In this document: piece after piece, positions 16,844 through 25,848 of the stretch
How the letters are laid out: the number at the start of each line of letters is the position of its first letter
How positions within the stretch are numbered: position 1 is the first letter of the stretch
Notes under the pieces: model-generated
Database searches by the model: none
What the model was told of the DNA's origin: nothing
What the model saw: only the letters and a program-made list of their open reading frames with translations
Position numbers and translations under genes: made by a program
Assembly (NCBI RefSeq): GCF_002198115.1
Contig: NZ_NGNR01000002.1
Coordinates: 417,558 to 481,557 of the forward strand
Direction: 5' to 3'
Length of the DNA stretch: 64,000 nucleotides
Origin: Robiginitalea sediminis
Lineage (GTDB): Bacteria > Bacteroidota > Bacteroidia > Flavobacteriales > Flavobacteriaceae

Positions 16844-19621
16844 ATGAGAAGACTACTCCTGTTGCTCCTGGTGTGCACTTTGCCGCAGTGGGCGGGTGCC
16901 CAGGGCTTTGCCTTCAAGGCGGACGACATTGAAATTCCCTATGAACGTTTTGTGCTCCCAAACGGCCTGACCCTCCTGGTGCATGAAGACCATAAGGCCC
17001 CGATTGCAGCGGTCAATATCTGGTACCACGTGGGGTCCAAAAACGAAAAACCGGGCAAAAGCGGTTTTGCCCACCTCTTCGAACACCTGATGTTCAATGG
17101 AAGTGAACATTACAACGACGACTATTTCCAGGCACTGGAGCGTATCGGGGCTACCGACCTGAATGGCACCACCAACCAGGACCGGACCAATTATTTCCAG
17201 AACGTCCCGGTAAGCGCCCTGGACCAGGTCCTCTGGCTGGAATCGGACCGGATGGGCCACCTGTTGGGCGCCATAGACCAGGCCAGGCTGGACGAGCAGC
17301 GGGGGGTTGTGCAAAATGAGAAGCGGCAGGGGGAAAACCAACCCTATGGCAAGCAGTGGAATTACCTCACCTGGTCTATGTATCCCAAAGGACACCCCTA
17401 TTCCTGGACGGTAATCGGGGAAATGGCGGACCTGAATGCGGCCTCCCTGGAGGACGTGCAGGAGTGGTTCAAAAGCTATTACGGCCCGGCCAATGCAGTG
17501 CTGGCGGTTGCGGGGGATGTTAACCCCCAGGAAGTATACCAGAAAGTAATGAAGTATTTCGGGGACATACCTTCCGGGCCCACCATAGAACGGCAGGAAA
17601 TCAACATTCCCGACCATCCGTATGACACCTACCAGGTCTACGAGGACCGGGTGCCGGAATCCCGGGTGTTGTTTGCCTGGAATACCCCGCAGTTCGGGGC
17701 GAAGGAGGACATCCACTTCGACCTGATTGCCGCCATCCTGTCCAACGGGAAGAATTCCCGCCTGTACAAGCGCCTGGTATATGAAGACCAGATTGCCAGC
17801 TCGGCCTTTGCCTTCCAGGCATCCGCGGAATTGGCCAGCCGGTTTATCACCTTCGCCAACGTGAAGCCCGGGGGCGACCCGGACCACGTCCGGAAGGTTC
17901 TGATGGAAGAGATCGACAAACTCATCGCAGAGGGCCCCACAGAGGCAGAACTCAAAAGGGTAAAGGCGGATTATTTTGCAGATTTTATAAAAGGACTGGA
18001 ACGCATAGGTGGTTTTGGGGGTGTCTCGGATATCCTGGCTTCCAACGAGACCTATTTTGGGGATGCGTCTTATTACAAAACCGTCCTGAAGTATGCGGAG
18101 GCCGCAACGGTAGCCGATTTAAAGGCCACGGCTGCTAAATGGCTGACCAAAGGCAAACACGTACTGGTGTGTAACCCCTTCCCGGAATACACCGTGGCCC
18201 AAACCGGGGCAGACCGGTCCAAACTTCCGGAACTCGGGCCCCAGAAAGCCTCGAGATTCCCGGATATCCAAAGGGCGGAGCTTTCCAATGGGATGAAGGT
18301 AGTCCTGGCCCAGCGCAGTGGAGTGCCTACCGTAGTCATGAACTTGATGTTCGATGCGGGATACAAGACCGACCACCTTTCCAGCCCGGGTACGGCAGAA
18401 CTGGCCATGAACCTCATGGACGAGGGTACCAAGGAGCTGACCTCCCTGCAGATCAATGAGAAATTGCAGTTGCTGGGGGCAAGCCTGAGCACCTTCTCCA
18501 ATCAGGACATGTCCAGTGTGTATATGAACACCCTTAAGCCCAGCCTGGAGGCGAGCATGGAGCTTTTTGCCGAGGTGGTCCTCAACCCGGCATTTCCCCA
18601 GAACGAGTTCGACCGCCTGCAGACCGAGCAGATCAACGATATCAAGAGTGAGAAATCCGCTCCGGTGGCTATGGCGCTTCGGGTGATGAACAAATACCTC
18701 TACGGGGAGGAGCATCCCTATGGCAACCCCTATACGGGAACCGGCTATGAAACTACGGTGGGGGCCCTTACCCGCAGTGACGTGCAGGCATTTTACGATA
18801 CCTGGATCAAGCCAAACAATGCCACCCTGGTGGTTACCGGGGATGTCGCCATGAAAGACCTTCTGGCTTCCCTGGAGGACCATTTCGGGAAATGGAAAAA
18901 GGGAAATGTGCCGGAAATCCGGTTTCCTGAGCCCAAGCCCGGCAGCGGGAATACGCTGTATCTGATGGACCGGCCCGAATCCCAGCAATCGGTGATCATT
19001 GCGGGCCACCTTACCGAAAAATACGGGGACCTTCCCGAGGTTGCCCTCGAGCAGATGGTCAGTATCCTGGGAGGGGATTTTACCTCCCGTATCAACATGA
19101 ACCTGAGGGAGGACAAACACTGGTCTTATGGGGCCGGAGGGTTTGTACTCGGGGCGCGAAACGAGCGCCCGTTTATTATGTACGCGCCGGTACAGACCGA
19201 TAAAACGGCCGAATCGGTAACAGAGCTCAGAAAGGAGATCTCTGAATTTACCAGCACCCGCCCGGCAACGGCGGAGGAATTGGAAAAGGTTAAGACGAAT
19301 CAAATCCTGAAACTTCCCGGGCAATGGGAGACCAATGCAGCCGTTGCCGGTTCGGTAGCCAGCCTGGTACGCTACGGGCTGCCGGATGATTACTACCAGA
19401 CCTACGATGCCGCCGTGCGCAACCTGAGCCTGGACCAGGTCCGGGCTGTGAGCCAGCAGGTGGTACAACCCGGGGCTGTAAACTGGTTTATGGTTGGCGA
19501 TAAGGCCAAGATCATCGAAAAGCTCGATGCCCTCGGTTTCGACCAGATTATTGAAATCGATGCCGATGGAAACCCCAAAACCCCGACCCTGAAAAGCACG
19601 GAGGTGGAGATGAAGAATTAA
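16844..19621 (+). CDS. Secreted two-domain M16 family zinc peptidase (pitrilysin type)
   Basis: The product has 925 residues from the ATG at 16844. The frame extends upstream, but this start gives a clean signal peptide (MRRLLLLLLVCTLPQWAGAQ). The first M16 half carries the inverted zinc motif HLFEH at about 77-81, with the downstream glutamate in 'GVVQNEKRQ'. The second half (from about 480) lacks the motif, as in the usual active/inactive pair that forms a clam-shell chamber. Exported M16 proteases of Bacteroidota degrade peptides in the periplasm. A strong terminator follows. Confidence 0.92.
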   Translation: MRRLLLLLLVCTLPQWAGAQGFAFKADDIEIPYERFVLPNGLTLLVHEDHKAPIAAVNIWYHVGSKNEKPGKSGFAHLFEHLMFNGSEHYNDDYFQALERIGATDLNGTTNQDRTNYFQNVPVSALDQVLWLESDRMGHLLGAIDQARLDEQRGVVQNEKRQGENQPYGKQWNYLTWSMYPKGHPYSWTVIGEMADLNAASLEDVQEWFKSYYGPANAVLAVAGDVNPQEVYQKVMKYFGDIPSGPTIERQEINIPDHPYDTYQVYEDRVPESRVLFAWNTPQFGAKEDIHFDLIAAILSNGKNSRLYKRLVYEDQIASSAFAFQASAELASRFITFANVKPGGDPDHVRKVLMEEIDKLIAEGPTEAELKRVKADYFADFIKGLERIGGFGGVSDILASNETYFGDASYYKTVLKYAEAATVADLKATAAKWLTKGKHVLVCNPFPEYTVAQTGADRSKLPELGPQKASRFPDIQRAELSNGMKVVLAQRSGVPTVVMNLMFDAGYKTDHLSSPGTAELAMNLMDEGTKELTSLQINEKLQLLGASLSTFSNQDMSSVYMNTLKPSLEASMELFAEVVLNPAFPQNEFDRLQTEQINDIKSEKSAPVAMALRVMNKYLYGEEHPYGNPYTGTGYETTVGALTRSDVQAFYDTWIKPNNATLVVTGDVAMKDLLASLEDHFGKWKKGNVPEIRFPEPKPGSGNTLYLMDRPESQQSVIIAGHLTEKYGDLPEVALEQMVSILGGDFTSRINMNLREDKHWSYGAGGFVLGARNERPFIMYAPVQTDKTAESVTELRKEISEFTSTRPATAEELEKVKTNQILKLPGQWETNAAVAGSVASLVRYGLPDDYYQTYDAAVRNLSLDQVRAVSQQVVQPGAVNWFMVGDKAKIIEKLDALGFDQIIEIDADGNPKTPTLKSTEVEMKN

Positions 19622-19635
19622 CTAGAAAGGGCATT

Positions 19636-19673
19636 AAACAAAAACCCGCAACTTCCGTTGCGGGTTTTTGTTT
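19636..19673. terminator. Strong bidirectional terminator
   Basis: A 17-base perfect inverted repeat: AAACAAAAACCCGCAAC (19636-19652), loop TTCC, and GTTGCGGGTTTTTGTTT (19657-19673). It has a GC core flanked by A and T tracts, so it can stop transcription from both the M16 gene and the convergent E1 gene. Confidence 0.9.
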
Positions 19674-19717
19674 GTTCTGATCTCGGGTACTCCGGAACCC
19701 CATCTGTAGGTAAAAGC

Positions 19718-22126
19718 CTAAAGGGGTGGGAAATGCTGCGGGTCGGCTTCGCTGATAATGCCATAGATCTTCTCGAAAATATCCTCTGTATTGGGTTTGG
19801 AGAAGTAATCCCCGTCGCTGGCATAGGCCGGCCGGTGTGCCTGTGCCGTAAGCGTCTGCGGCGCTGAGTCCAGGTACTGGTAGGCGCCCTGTCCCTCTAC
19901 GATCTGCTGCATCAGGTATGCTGCACAGCCACCGGGTACATCCTCGTCTACCACCAGCAAGCGGTTGGTTCGCTTAACGCTCTCGCATACCTCGTGGTTC
20001 AGATCGAAGGGCAATAGGGACTGGGCGTCGATGACTTCGACCGAGATACCCACTTCTTCCAGTTCCTTGGCGGCCTGCAGAACTACCCTGAGGGTAGACC
20101 CATAGGAAACCACCGTTATGTCACGACCCTCGCGCATGGTTTCCACCTTGCCAATAGGGGTACAGTGCTCCCCGAGATTGAGGGGGACAGGTTCTTTGAG
20201 GCGATATCCGTTTAAGCTTTCTACCACCAGCGCCGGTTCGTCCGTTTTCATCAGGGTATTGTAAAACCCGGCGGCCTGGGTCATATCCCTGGGGACCAGC
20301 AAATATATGCCCCGCAACAGGTGAATAAGCCCACCCATCTGGGAACCGGAGTGCCAGATGCCTTCCAGGCGGTGGCCGCGGGTACGCACAATGAGGGGCG
20401 CTTTCTGCTTCCCTACCGTACGGTATAGCAGGGTAGCCAGGTCATCGCTCAGGGTTTGAAGCCCATAGAGCACATAGTCCAGGTACTGGATTTCGGCTAT
20501 GGGTCTGAGCCCGCGGAGGGCCAGACCAATCCCTTGTCCGATAATGGTGGTTTCCCGGATGCCCGTATCGGCAATGCGAAGTGGGCCGTATTTTTTCTGC
20601 AGGCCTTCAAGCCCCTGGTTTACATCCCCGATGGCTCCACTGTCCTCTCCGAAGATAAGGGCCTTGGGGTACCTGGCGAAAAGCCGGTCGAAGTTGTCCC
20701 TCAGGATGATACGCCCGTCTGCCATTTCGGGATTATCCCCATACTGCGGCGGAACGGCCGGGATGGCAGTGGCCTTGTTGGACCATTCGGAATAGAGGTG
20801 GGAGCTGTAAAGCGGCTGGGTTTGCGCCATGAAAGCATCTATCCATGCTTTGAGGGCTTCCTTTTGAGGATGTTGTTCCCCGATGAGAAAGCGCATCGCC
20901 TTTCGAGCCTTGGAAATAAGATCCCGTTTCAGGGGCTCCTCCACGGCGATCAGGTCGTTTTTGAGTTTGCTGATGAAGGCCCGGTTGGGGCTGGCTTCAG
21001 CAGCCGCTTCCAGCAGGTCGCGCAACTCCTTTTTTTGCTGGAGGTGGGGCCCTAAAAATTCGGCCCAGGCTTCTTTTTTGGCGGTTCGCACCTCCCTTTT
21101 TACCTGCTTCTCCAGGGCAGACAACTCCTCTTCGGCCACGATCTGGTTCGCCAGGATCCATTCCCGGAACTTCAGGTTGCAATCGTGCTCCCGCTCCCAT
21201 TTCAGGCGCTCCTCAGTCTTGTAGCGCTCGTGGGAGCCGGAGGTGCTGTGTCCCTGGGGCTGGGTGAGCTCTGTGACGTGGATGATAACCGGAATGTGGC
21301 TTTCCCTGGCGATGTCTCCGGCGTTCTCGAAGGTGTGGATCAGGGCGGTATAATCCCATCCCTTTACACGGAATATCTCATAACCCGGCTCGGTTTCTGT
21401 GCGTTTAAACCCTTTGAGGATTTCCGAAATATTTTCTTTAGTGGTCTGGTACTTGGCCGGGACGGATATCCCGTAGGCGTCGTCCCAGATGCTGATAACC
21501 ATGGGCACCTGCAGGACCCCAGCGGCATTAACGGTCTCAAAGAAATGACCTTCGCTGGTAGATGCATTGCCAATGGTTCCCCAGGCCACTTCATTTCCGT
21601 TGTCCGAAAGTCCTTCGGAGGGCAGGTCCTTCAGCTTCCTGAAGAGCTTGGAGGCTTGGGCCAACCCCAGCAAACGCGGCATCTGGCCCGCGGTAGGGGA
21701 GATGTCCGGGCTGCTGTTAGGCTGGGCGGTGAGGTCTTTCCAGTTTCCGTCATCATCGATGCTGTAGGTGCCAAAGTGCCCACCCATCTGGCGCCCGGCA
21801 CTCATGGGTTCCAGGCGGATATCCGTGGTGGCGTACAGGCCATGGAAAAAATCCTTGGGGGTTAGCAACCCCAGGGCCATCATAAATGTCTGATCCCGGT
21901 AATATCCGCTGCGGTGGTCCCCGTTGCGGAAGGCTCGCGCCATTGCCAATTGTGGCAATTCCTTGCCGTCCCCGAAGATTCCAAACTTGGCTTTGCCTGT
22001 TAGTACTTCCCGTCGTCCAAGCAGGCTGCACTCCCGGCTCGTAACGGCCACCCTGTAATCGGTTAAGATCTGTTCCTTAAAGTCGTTGTAAGAAATGTCT
22101 TTTTCAGGGTCTAGGTGAACTTCCAT
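19718..22126 (-). CDS. Fused alpha/beta E1 component of a branched-chain-type 2-oxoacid dehydrogenase complex
   Basis: A thiamine diphosphate enzyme that decarboxylates a 2-oxoacid, most likely 2-oxoisovalerate-type, and passes the acyl group to the E2 lipoyl arm. 802 residues: an alpha half (about 1-400) and a beta half (about 470-795, with 'FGEDSGAIGDVNQGLEGLQKKYG', 'DTGIRETTIIGQGIGLAL' and 'VVDEDVPGGCAAYLMQQI') joined in one chain. The alpha-half ThDP motif reads GNASTSEG (186-193) and ends in WDD (214-216). The usual motif is GDGxxSEG...NN, so the two metal-ligand positions are Asn and Asp instead of Asp and Asn. No E2 or E3 gene is adjacent. The function is confident; the exact substrate is not. 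Confidence 0.9.
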   Translation of the reverse strand: MEVHLDPEKDISYNDFKEQILTDYRVAVTSRECSLLGRREVLTGKAKFGIFGDGKELPQLAMARAFRNGDHRSGYYRDQTFMMALGLLTPKDFFHGLYATTDIRLEPMSAGRQMGGHFGTYSIDDDGNWKDLTAQPNSSPDISPTAGQMPRLLGLAQASKLFRKLKDLPSEGLSDNGNEVAWGTIGNASTSEGHFFETVNAAGVLQVPMVISIWDDAYGISVPAKYQTTKENISEILKGFKRTETEPGYEIFRVKGWDYTALIHTFENAGDIARESHIPVIIHVTELTQPQGHSTSGSHERYKTEERLKWEREHDCNLKFREWILANQIVAEEELSALEKQVKREVRTAKKEAWAEFLGPHLQQKKELRDLLEAAAEASPNRAFISKLKNDLIAVEEPLKRDLISKARKAMRFLIGEQHPQKEALKAWIDAFMAQTQPLYSSHLYSEWSNKATAIPAVPPQYGDNPEMADGRIILRDNFDRLFARYPKALIFGEDSGAIGDVNQGLEGLQKKYGPLRIADTGIRETTIIGQGIGLALRGLRPIAEIQYLDYVLYGLQTLSDDLATLLYRTVGKQKAPLIVRTRGHRLEGIWHSGSQMGGLIHLLRGIYLLVPRDMTQAAGFYNTLMKTDEPALVVESLNGYRLKEPVPLNLGEHCTPIGKVETMREGRDITVVSYGSTLRVVLQAAKELEEVGISVEVIDAQSLLPFDLNHEVCESVKRTNRLLVVDEDVPGGCAAYLMQQIVEGQGAYQYLDSAPQTLTAQAHRPAYASDGDYFSKPNTEDIFEKIYGIISEADPQHFPPL

Positions 22127-22148
22127 GGGCAGGTCAGGAGATTGTATT

Positions 22149-22179
22149 CAAAGGTACGCATTCCGGTGGTTATTTACAA
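22149..22179 (-). promoter_or_regulatory. Consensus promoter for the fused E1 gene
   Basis: Minus strand: TTG (22179-22177), exactly 20 bases, then TACCTTTG (22156-22149), a perfect -7 element. The predicted start near 22144 leaves a leader of about 18 bases before the ATG at 22126. Confidence 0.7.
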
Positions 22180-22283
22180 TGCCTAAATGGATTCTCATTA
22201 GAGAATTCACATCTACAACTCTGTATACCGGCTTTAAATTGCATATTCAACAAAAAAAGGAGGAAATATTACCAATATCACAA

Positions 22284-25127
22284 TCAAAACCACTTCCGCG
22301 TGAACAGACCTGTCAGGGTCCTGGGGCTGATGGTGATGATGAATCGGATTCGGGAACTGTAGTTGGGTTGCGCGATTTCCCACCCCAGGTTGGAATACAC
22401 AGGAAAGTAGAGCTCAAAGTAGTCGGTTACCAGGTTGAGCCGAATGCCTGAATCGTATACAAACCGGGCATCGCTCCCCGTGTTCCTCAGGAAACCGGCA
22501 TCTCCATAGACCTCCAACCAGCGCCAGAGGTTAAAGCTCGCATTCCCGGTGAGCATCCAGTCATTCGCGAACGGATCGGGTAATTTGGATTTGAACCCCC
22601 CTTCTGCAATGATGATTTGTTGGCTAAGCAGTCCGGAATCCTCGGAACGACCCAGGAAGTTATAGTCGAATAAATAATCGGTAGGGCGGTCCAGGGCAAA
22701 GCTGAAATAGTCGGAATCTGTCCGGTTGCGCAGGAACACCCCGGCAAAGATCCGCAGGTTGAGCTGCCTGTTGTTGTCAAAAAGCCTTCTGTACTCGGCA
22801 TTCAGGGCCAGTTTGCTGAAATCGGCTGCATGCTGCGCATCGGCAAACCAGGAAAAATAATTGATGATATGGTTGTGCAGGTAGCTGTACCTTAGGTTCA
22901 GTACGCTATAATCCGGTTCGGTCTCCAGGTTGTCTATGGCAGAATCTATGGTCCGAAACACGTTTACGTGCCGCAGTAATAAACTGGACCGCGTATTGGA
23001 AATCAGGTCCCTGGGCCTCCAGCCCAGTAAAATGGAAGGCGTCAGGGTGGAGTAGCGGGAGTTGACCTGAAAATGGTAGGACGAGCCCGAAAGCGACAGC
23101 TGACTGAGGTAGAACCCGGTCTTTTTATGGAATTTCTGATACGTTAGCCGGCCATAGCCCACCAGGGCCTTTTCCTTGGTGGCGTAGGTCGGGGCAAAGT
23201 CGAAGGTAAAGGGCCGTTGCAGCAGGGTCTTGTTGGTTAAACGGATGCCGGGGGTAATGCCGTCATAAAAGTTGTAATTGGCAACGGGGACCCAGAAGAT
23301 CTGGTTGTAATAGGGGTTCTCACTGTCCCGGAAGAACTGGAATTTCAGCTTCTTATTCCCCGAGAAGAACCCCCCAAGGGTTTTCCAGTTGTCCCGCTGG
23401 TTGAATTCGGGGATTTTCTGGTCGTAATTCAGCACCAGCCTGCGTTCCCCCTGCTGCGGGATGGTAAAGGTCTGCGTATTGCTGAACCCTTTAAACCAGT
23501 ACTGGGAGACCACCGTGTCCCGGTTGATCCCGGAGAGGGAGATGGGGACTTCGGCCCCGGTTTTATTCTTGAGCGTAACGGCTATGGAATCTCCCGTCTT
23601 CTTTACGGATTTTATTTTATAATCGATCTGTTTACTGGTGGTTACATAAGTGTCGAAGAACCAGCCCACATCCTTCCCGGCGTGGGACTCTATGAGGTTA
23701 CGGAAATCTGCGGCCCCAACGGGCTTGAGTTTGTACGTTTCGTAAAAAATCTTGATTGCCCGGTCTATACTGCTCGCCCCGGCGTAATTGGCCAGGTAGG
23801 AAAGCCCCAGACCGGCCTTGTAGGTATTGGCGATTTTCTGGTTGAATTTGATCAGGGAATCGTTCGGAACACTTAGGGCCTGGTCCAGGTTGCGCCTGGC
23901 GGAAAGCATGTATAAAAAGGAATACTGGTCGTTAAAGTGCATCTGGGAAAGGTGGAAGCCTTTTAACATCCACCAGTTGGAGAGTTTCCCCAGAAGCTTC
24001 TGGTCGGGGTAAAAGGTCTCCACGTACCGGATCATCAGGTAGTTCACAATGGCATCCGTAACCCATTTTTCATCCCTGGGATTCAGAAAGAGCGTTTCCC
24101 GCATATAGCTGATCAGGGCGGTCTTCAGGAACTTCATCTCGAACTGGAACTGTTCCTCGTAGGGCCGGATAAAGGACGGTAACTGATTGAGTCCGTACAG
24201 TGGGTTTTTGTTGAAGTCTATCTCACTGACCAACAGCTGCTCATAGGGGAAATCTCCCAGGTTTTGATGAATAAACCGGGAAATCCGGTCTATGGAGACG
24301 CCCTGCATCACTTCATTGTACCTTGGGGACCGGATATCGGTCACTACCAGCAGGAAGGGTGTCAGGTGTTTCTGGAAGGGCCTTTCGGCATTCAGAATCA
24401 CGTCGCAACTCTTGCGTTGTACACCCCGCAGGGTTGCCGACTGCCTTTGTGGCCTTTTAACCAGGTTAATATCCACATAATTGGTACCCAGGTAGAGGGA
24501 ATCCGGGAATTCCAGATCTATCCGGGTATTGGTGATGTCGGTAAAGAGGTCCTCGAGGTTTTTGTTGGAATACAAGTGCCAGGTGCCGTCATACACGGCA
24601 GGGGTCAGGTACCAGTCCTTGAGGTAGTAGCTTCCGTTAGGGGAGTAGCCGTAAGGGGTATACCGGTTGGGGGGGAGCTTGACGGTATAGGTGATAAACA
24701 GGCGTGTGGAATCGCCCGGAGCCAGGGGTTCCCCCAGATCGAAACGGACGATGTCCTTGCCTTCCATGCGCTTCCACTGCAGCCCGCGGTAGACGTCATC
24801 TACAACAGAGAGGATATTGGTAGCGCCCCGCTCTTCTGGCTTGGCCAGATGGAGGGATTTTTTGAACTCCTCTGCGAAGCGCTTTGCAAGGGCCGTGCTT
24901 TTGTCCGAATAGGCATGGTTCCAGTCGTTGAAGTACAGCTGTGCCAGGGAGTCTTTCGAGGCATTTACATAGGTAAACTCCTGCTGGATTTCCAGCAGTT
25001 GCTCTTCTTCCACCAGGTTGGCCCTGACAGTATTACGGTGCTGGGCCTGGCTAACCGTGTACATGCAGCAGGCCATTAAGGCCAGCCGGCTGGTGTACTT
25101 CCGGTATGTGCGCAGATCCCACCCCAT
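22284..25127 (-). CDS. M1-peptidase-like protein lacking the zinc site, fused to an outer-membrane beta-barrel
   Basis: 947 residues with a signal peptide (about 1-29). The first two thirds follow the M1 aminopeptidase layout: a beta-rich N-domain with 'YGYSPNGSYYLKDWYLTPAVYDGTWHLYSN' and a helical region with 'NPLYGLNQLPSFIRPYEEQFQFEMKFLKTALISYMRE', then 'KWVTDAIVNYLMIRYVETF' (about 352-370) where active enzymes have 'WLxEGFAxY'. No HExxH is present, so it should be inactive as a zinc peptidase. From about residue 600 the sequence is a chain of alternating amphipathic strands ending in 'RIRFIITISPRTLTGLFTRKWF', typical of an outer-membrane barrel with a terminal aromatic. Probably a surface-exposed binding or assembly protein; the function is unknown. 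It overlaps no neighbour and follows the LOG gene by 4 bases. Confidence 0.8.
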   Translation of the reverse strand: MGWDLRTYRKYTSRLALMACCMYTVSQAQHRNTVRANLVEEEQLLEIQQEFTYVNASKDSLAQLYFNDWNHAYSDKSTALAKRFAEEFKKSLHLAKPEERGATNILSVVDDVYRGLQWKRMEGKDIVRFDLGEPLAPGDSTRLFITYTVKLPPNRYTPYGYSPNGSYYLKDWYLTPAVYDGTWHLYSNKNLEDLFTDITNTRIDLEFPDSLYLGTNYVDINLVKRPQRQSATLRGVQRKSCDVILNAERPFQKHLTPFLLVVTDIRSPRYNEVMQGVSIDRISRFIHQNLGDFPYEQLLVSEIDFNKNPLYGLNQLPSFIRPYEEQFQFEMKFLKTALISYMRETLFLNPRDEKWVTDAIVNYLMIRYVETFYPDQKLLGKLSNWWMLKGFHLSQMHFNDQYSFLYMLSARRNLDQALSVPNDSLIKFNQKIANTYKAGLGLSYLANYAGASSIDRAIKIFYETYKLKPVGAADFRNLIESHAGKDVGWFFDTYVTTSKQIDYKIKSVKKTGDSIAVTLKNKTGAEVPISLSGINRDTVVSQYWFKGFSNTQTFTIPQQGERRLVLNYDQKIPEFNQRDNWKTLGGFFSGNKKLKFQFFRDSENPYYNQIFWVPVANYNFYDGITPGIRLTNKTLLQRPFTFDFAPTYATKEKALVGYGRLTYQKFHKKTGFYLSQLSLSGSSYHFQVNSRYSTLTPSILLGWRPRDLISNTRSSLLLRHVNVFRTIDSAIDNLETEPDYSVLNLRYSYLHNHIINYFSWFADAQHAADFSKLALNAEYRRLFDNNRQLNLRIFAGVFLRNRTDSDYFSFALDRPTDYLFDYNFLGRSEDSGLLSQQIIIAEGGFKSKLPDPFANDWMLTGNASFNLWRWLEVYGDAGFLRNTGSDARFVYDSGIRLNLVTDYFELYFPVYSNLGWEIAQPNYSSRIRFIITISPRTLTGLFTRKWF

Positions 25128-25131
25128 AGTT

Positions 25132-25818
25132 TTAGAAATTGGGGCTTAGCATATGGGCTTTATAGAACCCGTCTATGACGCCTACCACTTCTTCCGGGGT
25201 GTCTACCAGGTGGATCAGGTTCAGGTCATCAGGACTGATGTTGCCTGCATTGAGCATGGTGGTTTTAATCCATTCGAAGAGGCCGCTCCAGAAATCGGTT
25301 CCCACCAGGATAATCGGGAATTTCGCGATTTTCTCAGTCTGGATGAGGGTTATGGCCTCGAACAGTTCATCCAGGGTGCCGAAGCCCCCGGGCATCACCA
25401 CAAAGCCCTGGGAATACTTTACGAACATGACCTTACGGACAAAGAAATAATCGAAGTCCAGGCTTTTGTCCTCGTCTATATACGGGTTGTTATGCTGTTC
25501 GAAGGGGAGGTCTATGTTAAGGCCTACAGAGGTTCCCCCTGCCAGCCTGGCGCCACGGTTTCCGGCTTCCATAATACCCGGGCCGCCCCCGGTGATGATC
25601 CCATAGCCGGCCTGGGAAAGCTGCCGGGCTGTTTCCACGCAAAGCTGGTAGTACGGGTGGTCTTCCCGGGTCCGGGCAGAGCCGAAAATACTGACACAGG
25701 GTCCTATCAGGCTCAGTTTTTCATACCCTGTAACGAACTCTCCCATTATCTTGAAAATGGCCCAGGAATCGTTGGTTTTGATTTCGTTCCAGCCTTTGTG
25801 GTGCTTTTCTTTCCTCAT
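25132..25818 (-). CDS. LOG family protein (TIGR00730; nucleoside 5'-monophosphate phosphoribohydrolase type)
   Basis: A Rossmann-fold enzyme of the lysine-decarboxylase-like/LOG family. Members cleave AMP-type nucleotides, or cytokinin ribotides in plants, into base and ribose 5-phosphate. The 228-residue protein has both signature motifs: GGGPGIMEAGNRGA near 79-92 and PGGFGTLDELFEA near 142-154, with the catalytic Arg and Glu. It lies between uvrA (30 bases upstream) and the M1-like barrel gene (4 bases downstream), so the three are probably one transcript. The bacterial substrate is not certain. Confidence 0.9.
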   Translation of the reverse strand: MRKEKHHKGWNEIKTNDSWAIFKIMGEFVTGYEKLSLIGPCVSIFGSARTREDHPYYQLCVETARQLSQAGYGIITGGGPGIMEAGNRGARLAGGTSVGLNIDLPFEQHNNPYIDEDKSLDFDYFFVRKVMFVKYSQGFVVMPGGFGTLDELFEAITLIQTEKIAKFPIILVGTDFWSGLFEWIKTTMLNAGNISPDDLNLIHLVDTPEEVVGVIDGFYKAHMLSPNF

Positions 25819-25848
25819 GTACTACTAACGCTAATTGTTTTGAATTCT

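Noticed and set aside
18119-19468. A 449-codon minus-strand open frame opposite the M16 peptidase gene
   Set aside because: Shadow of the real coding strand; no recognizable domain, signal or ribosome site.
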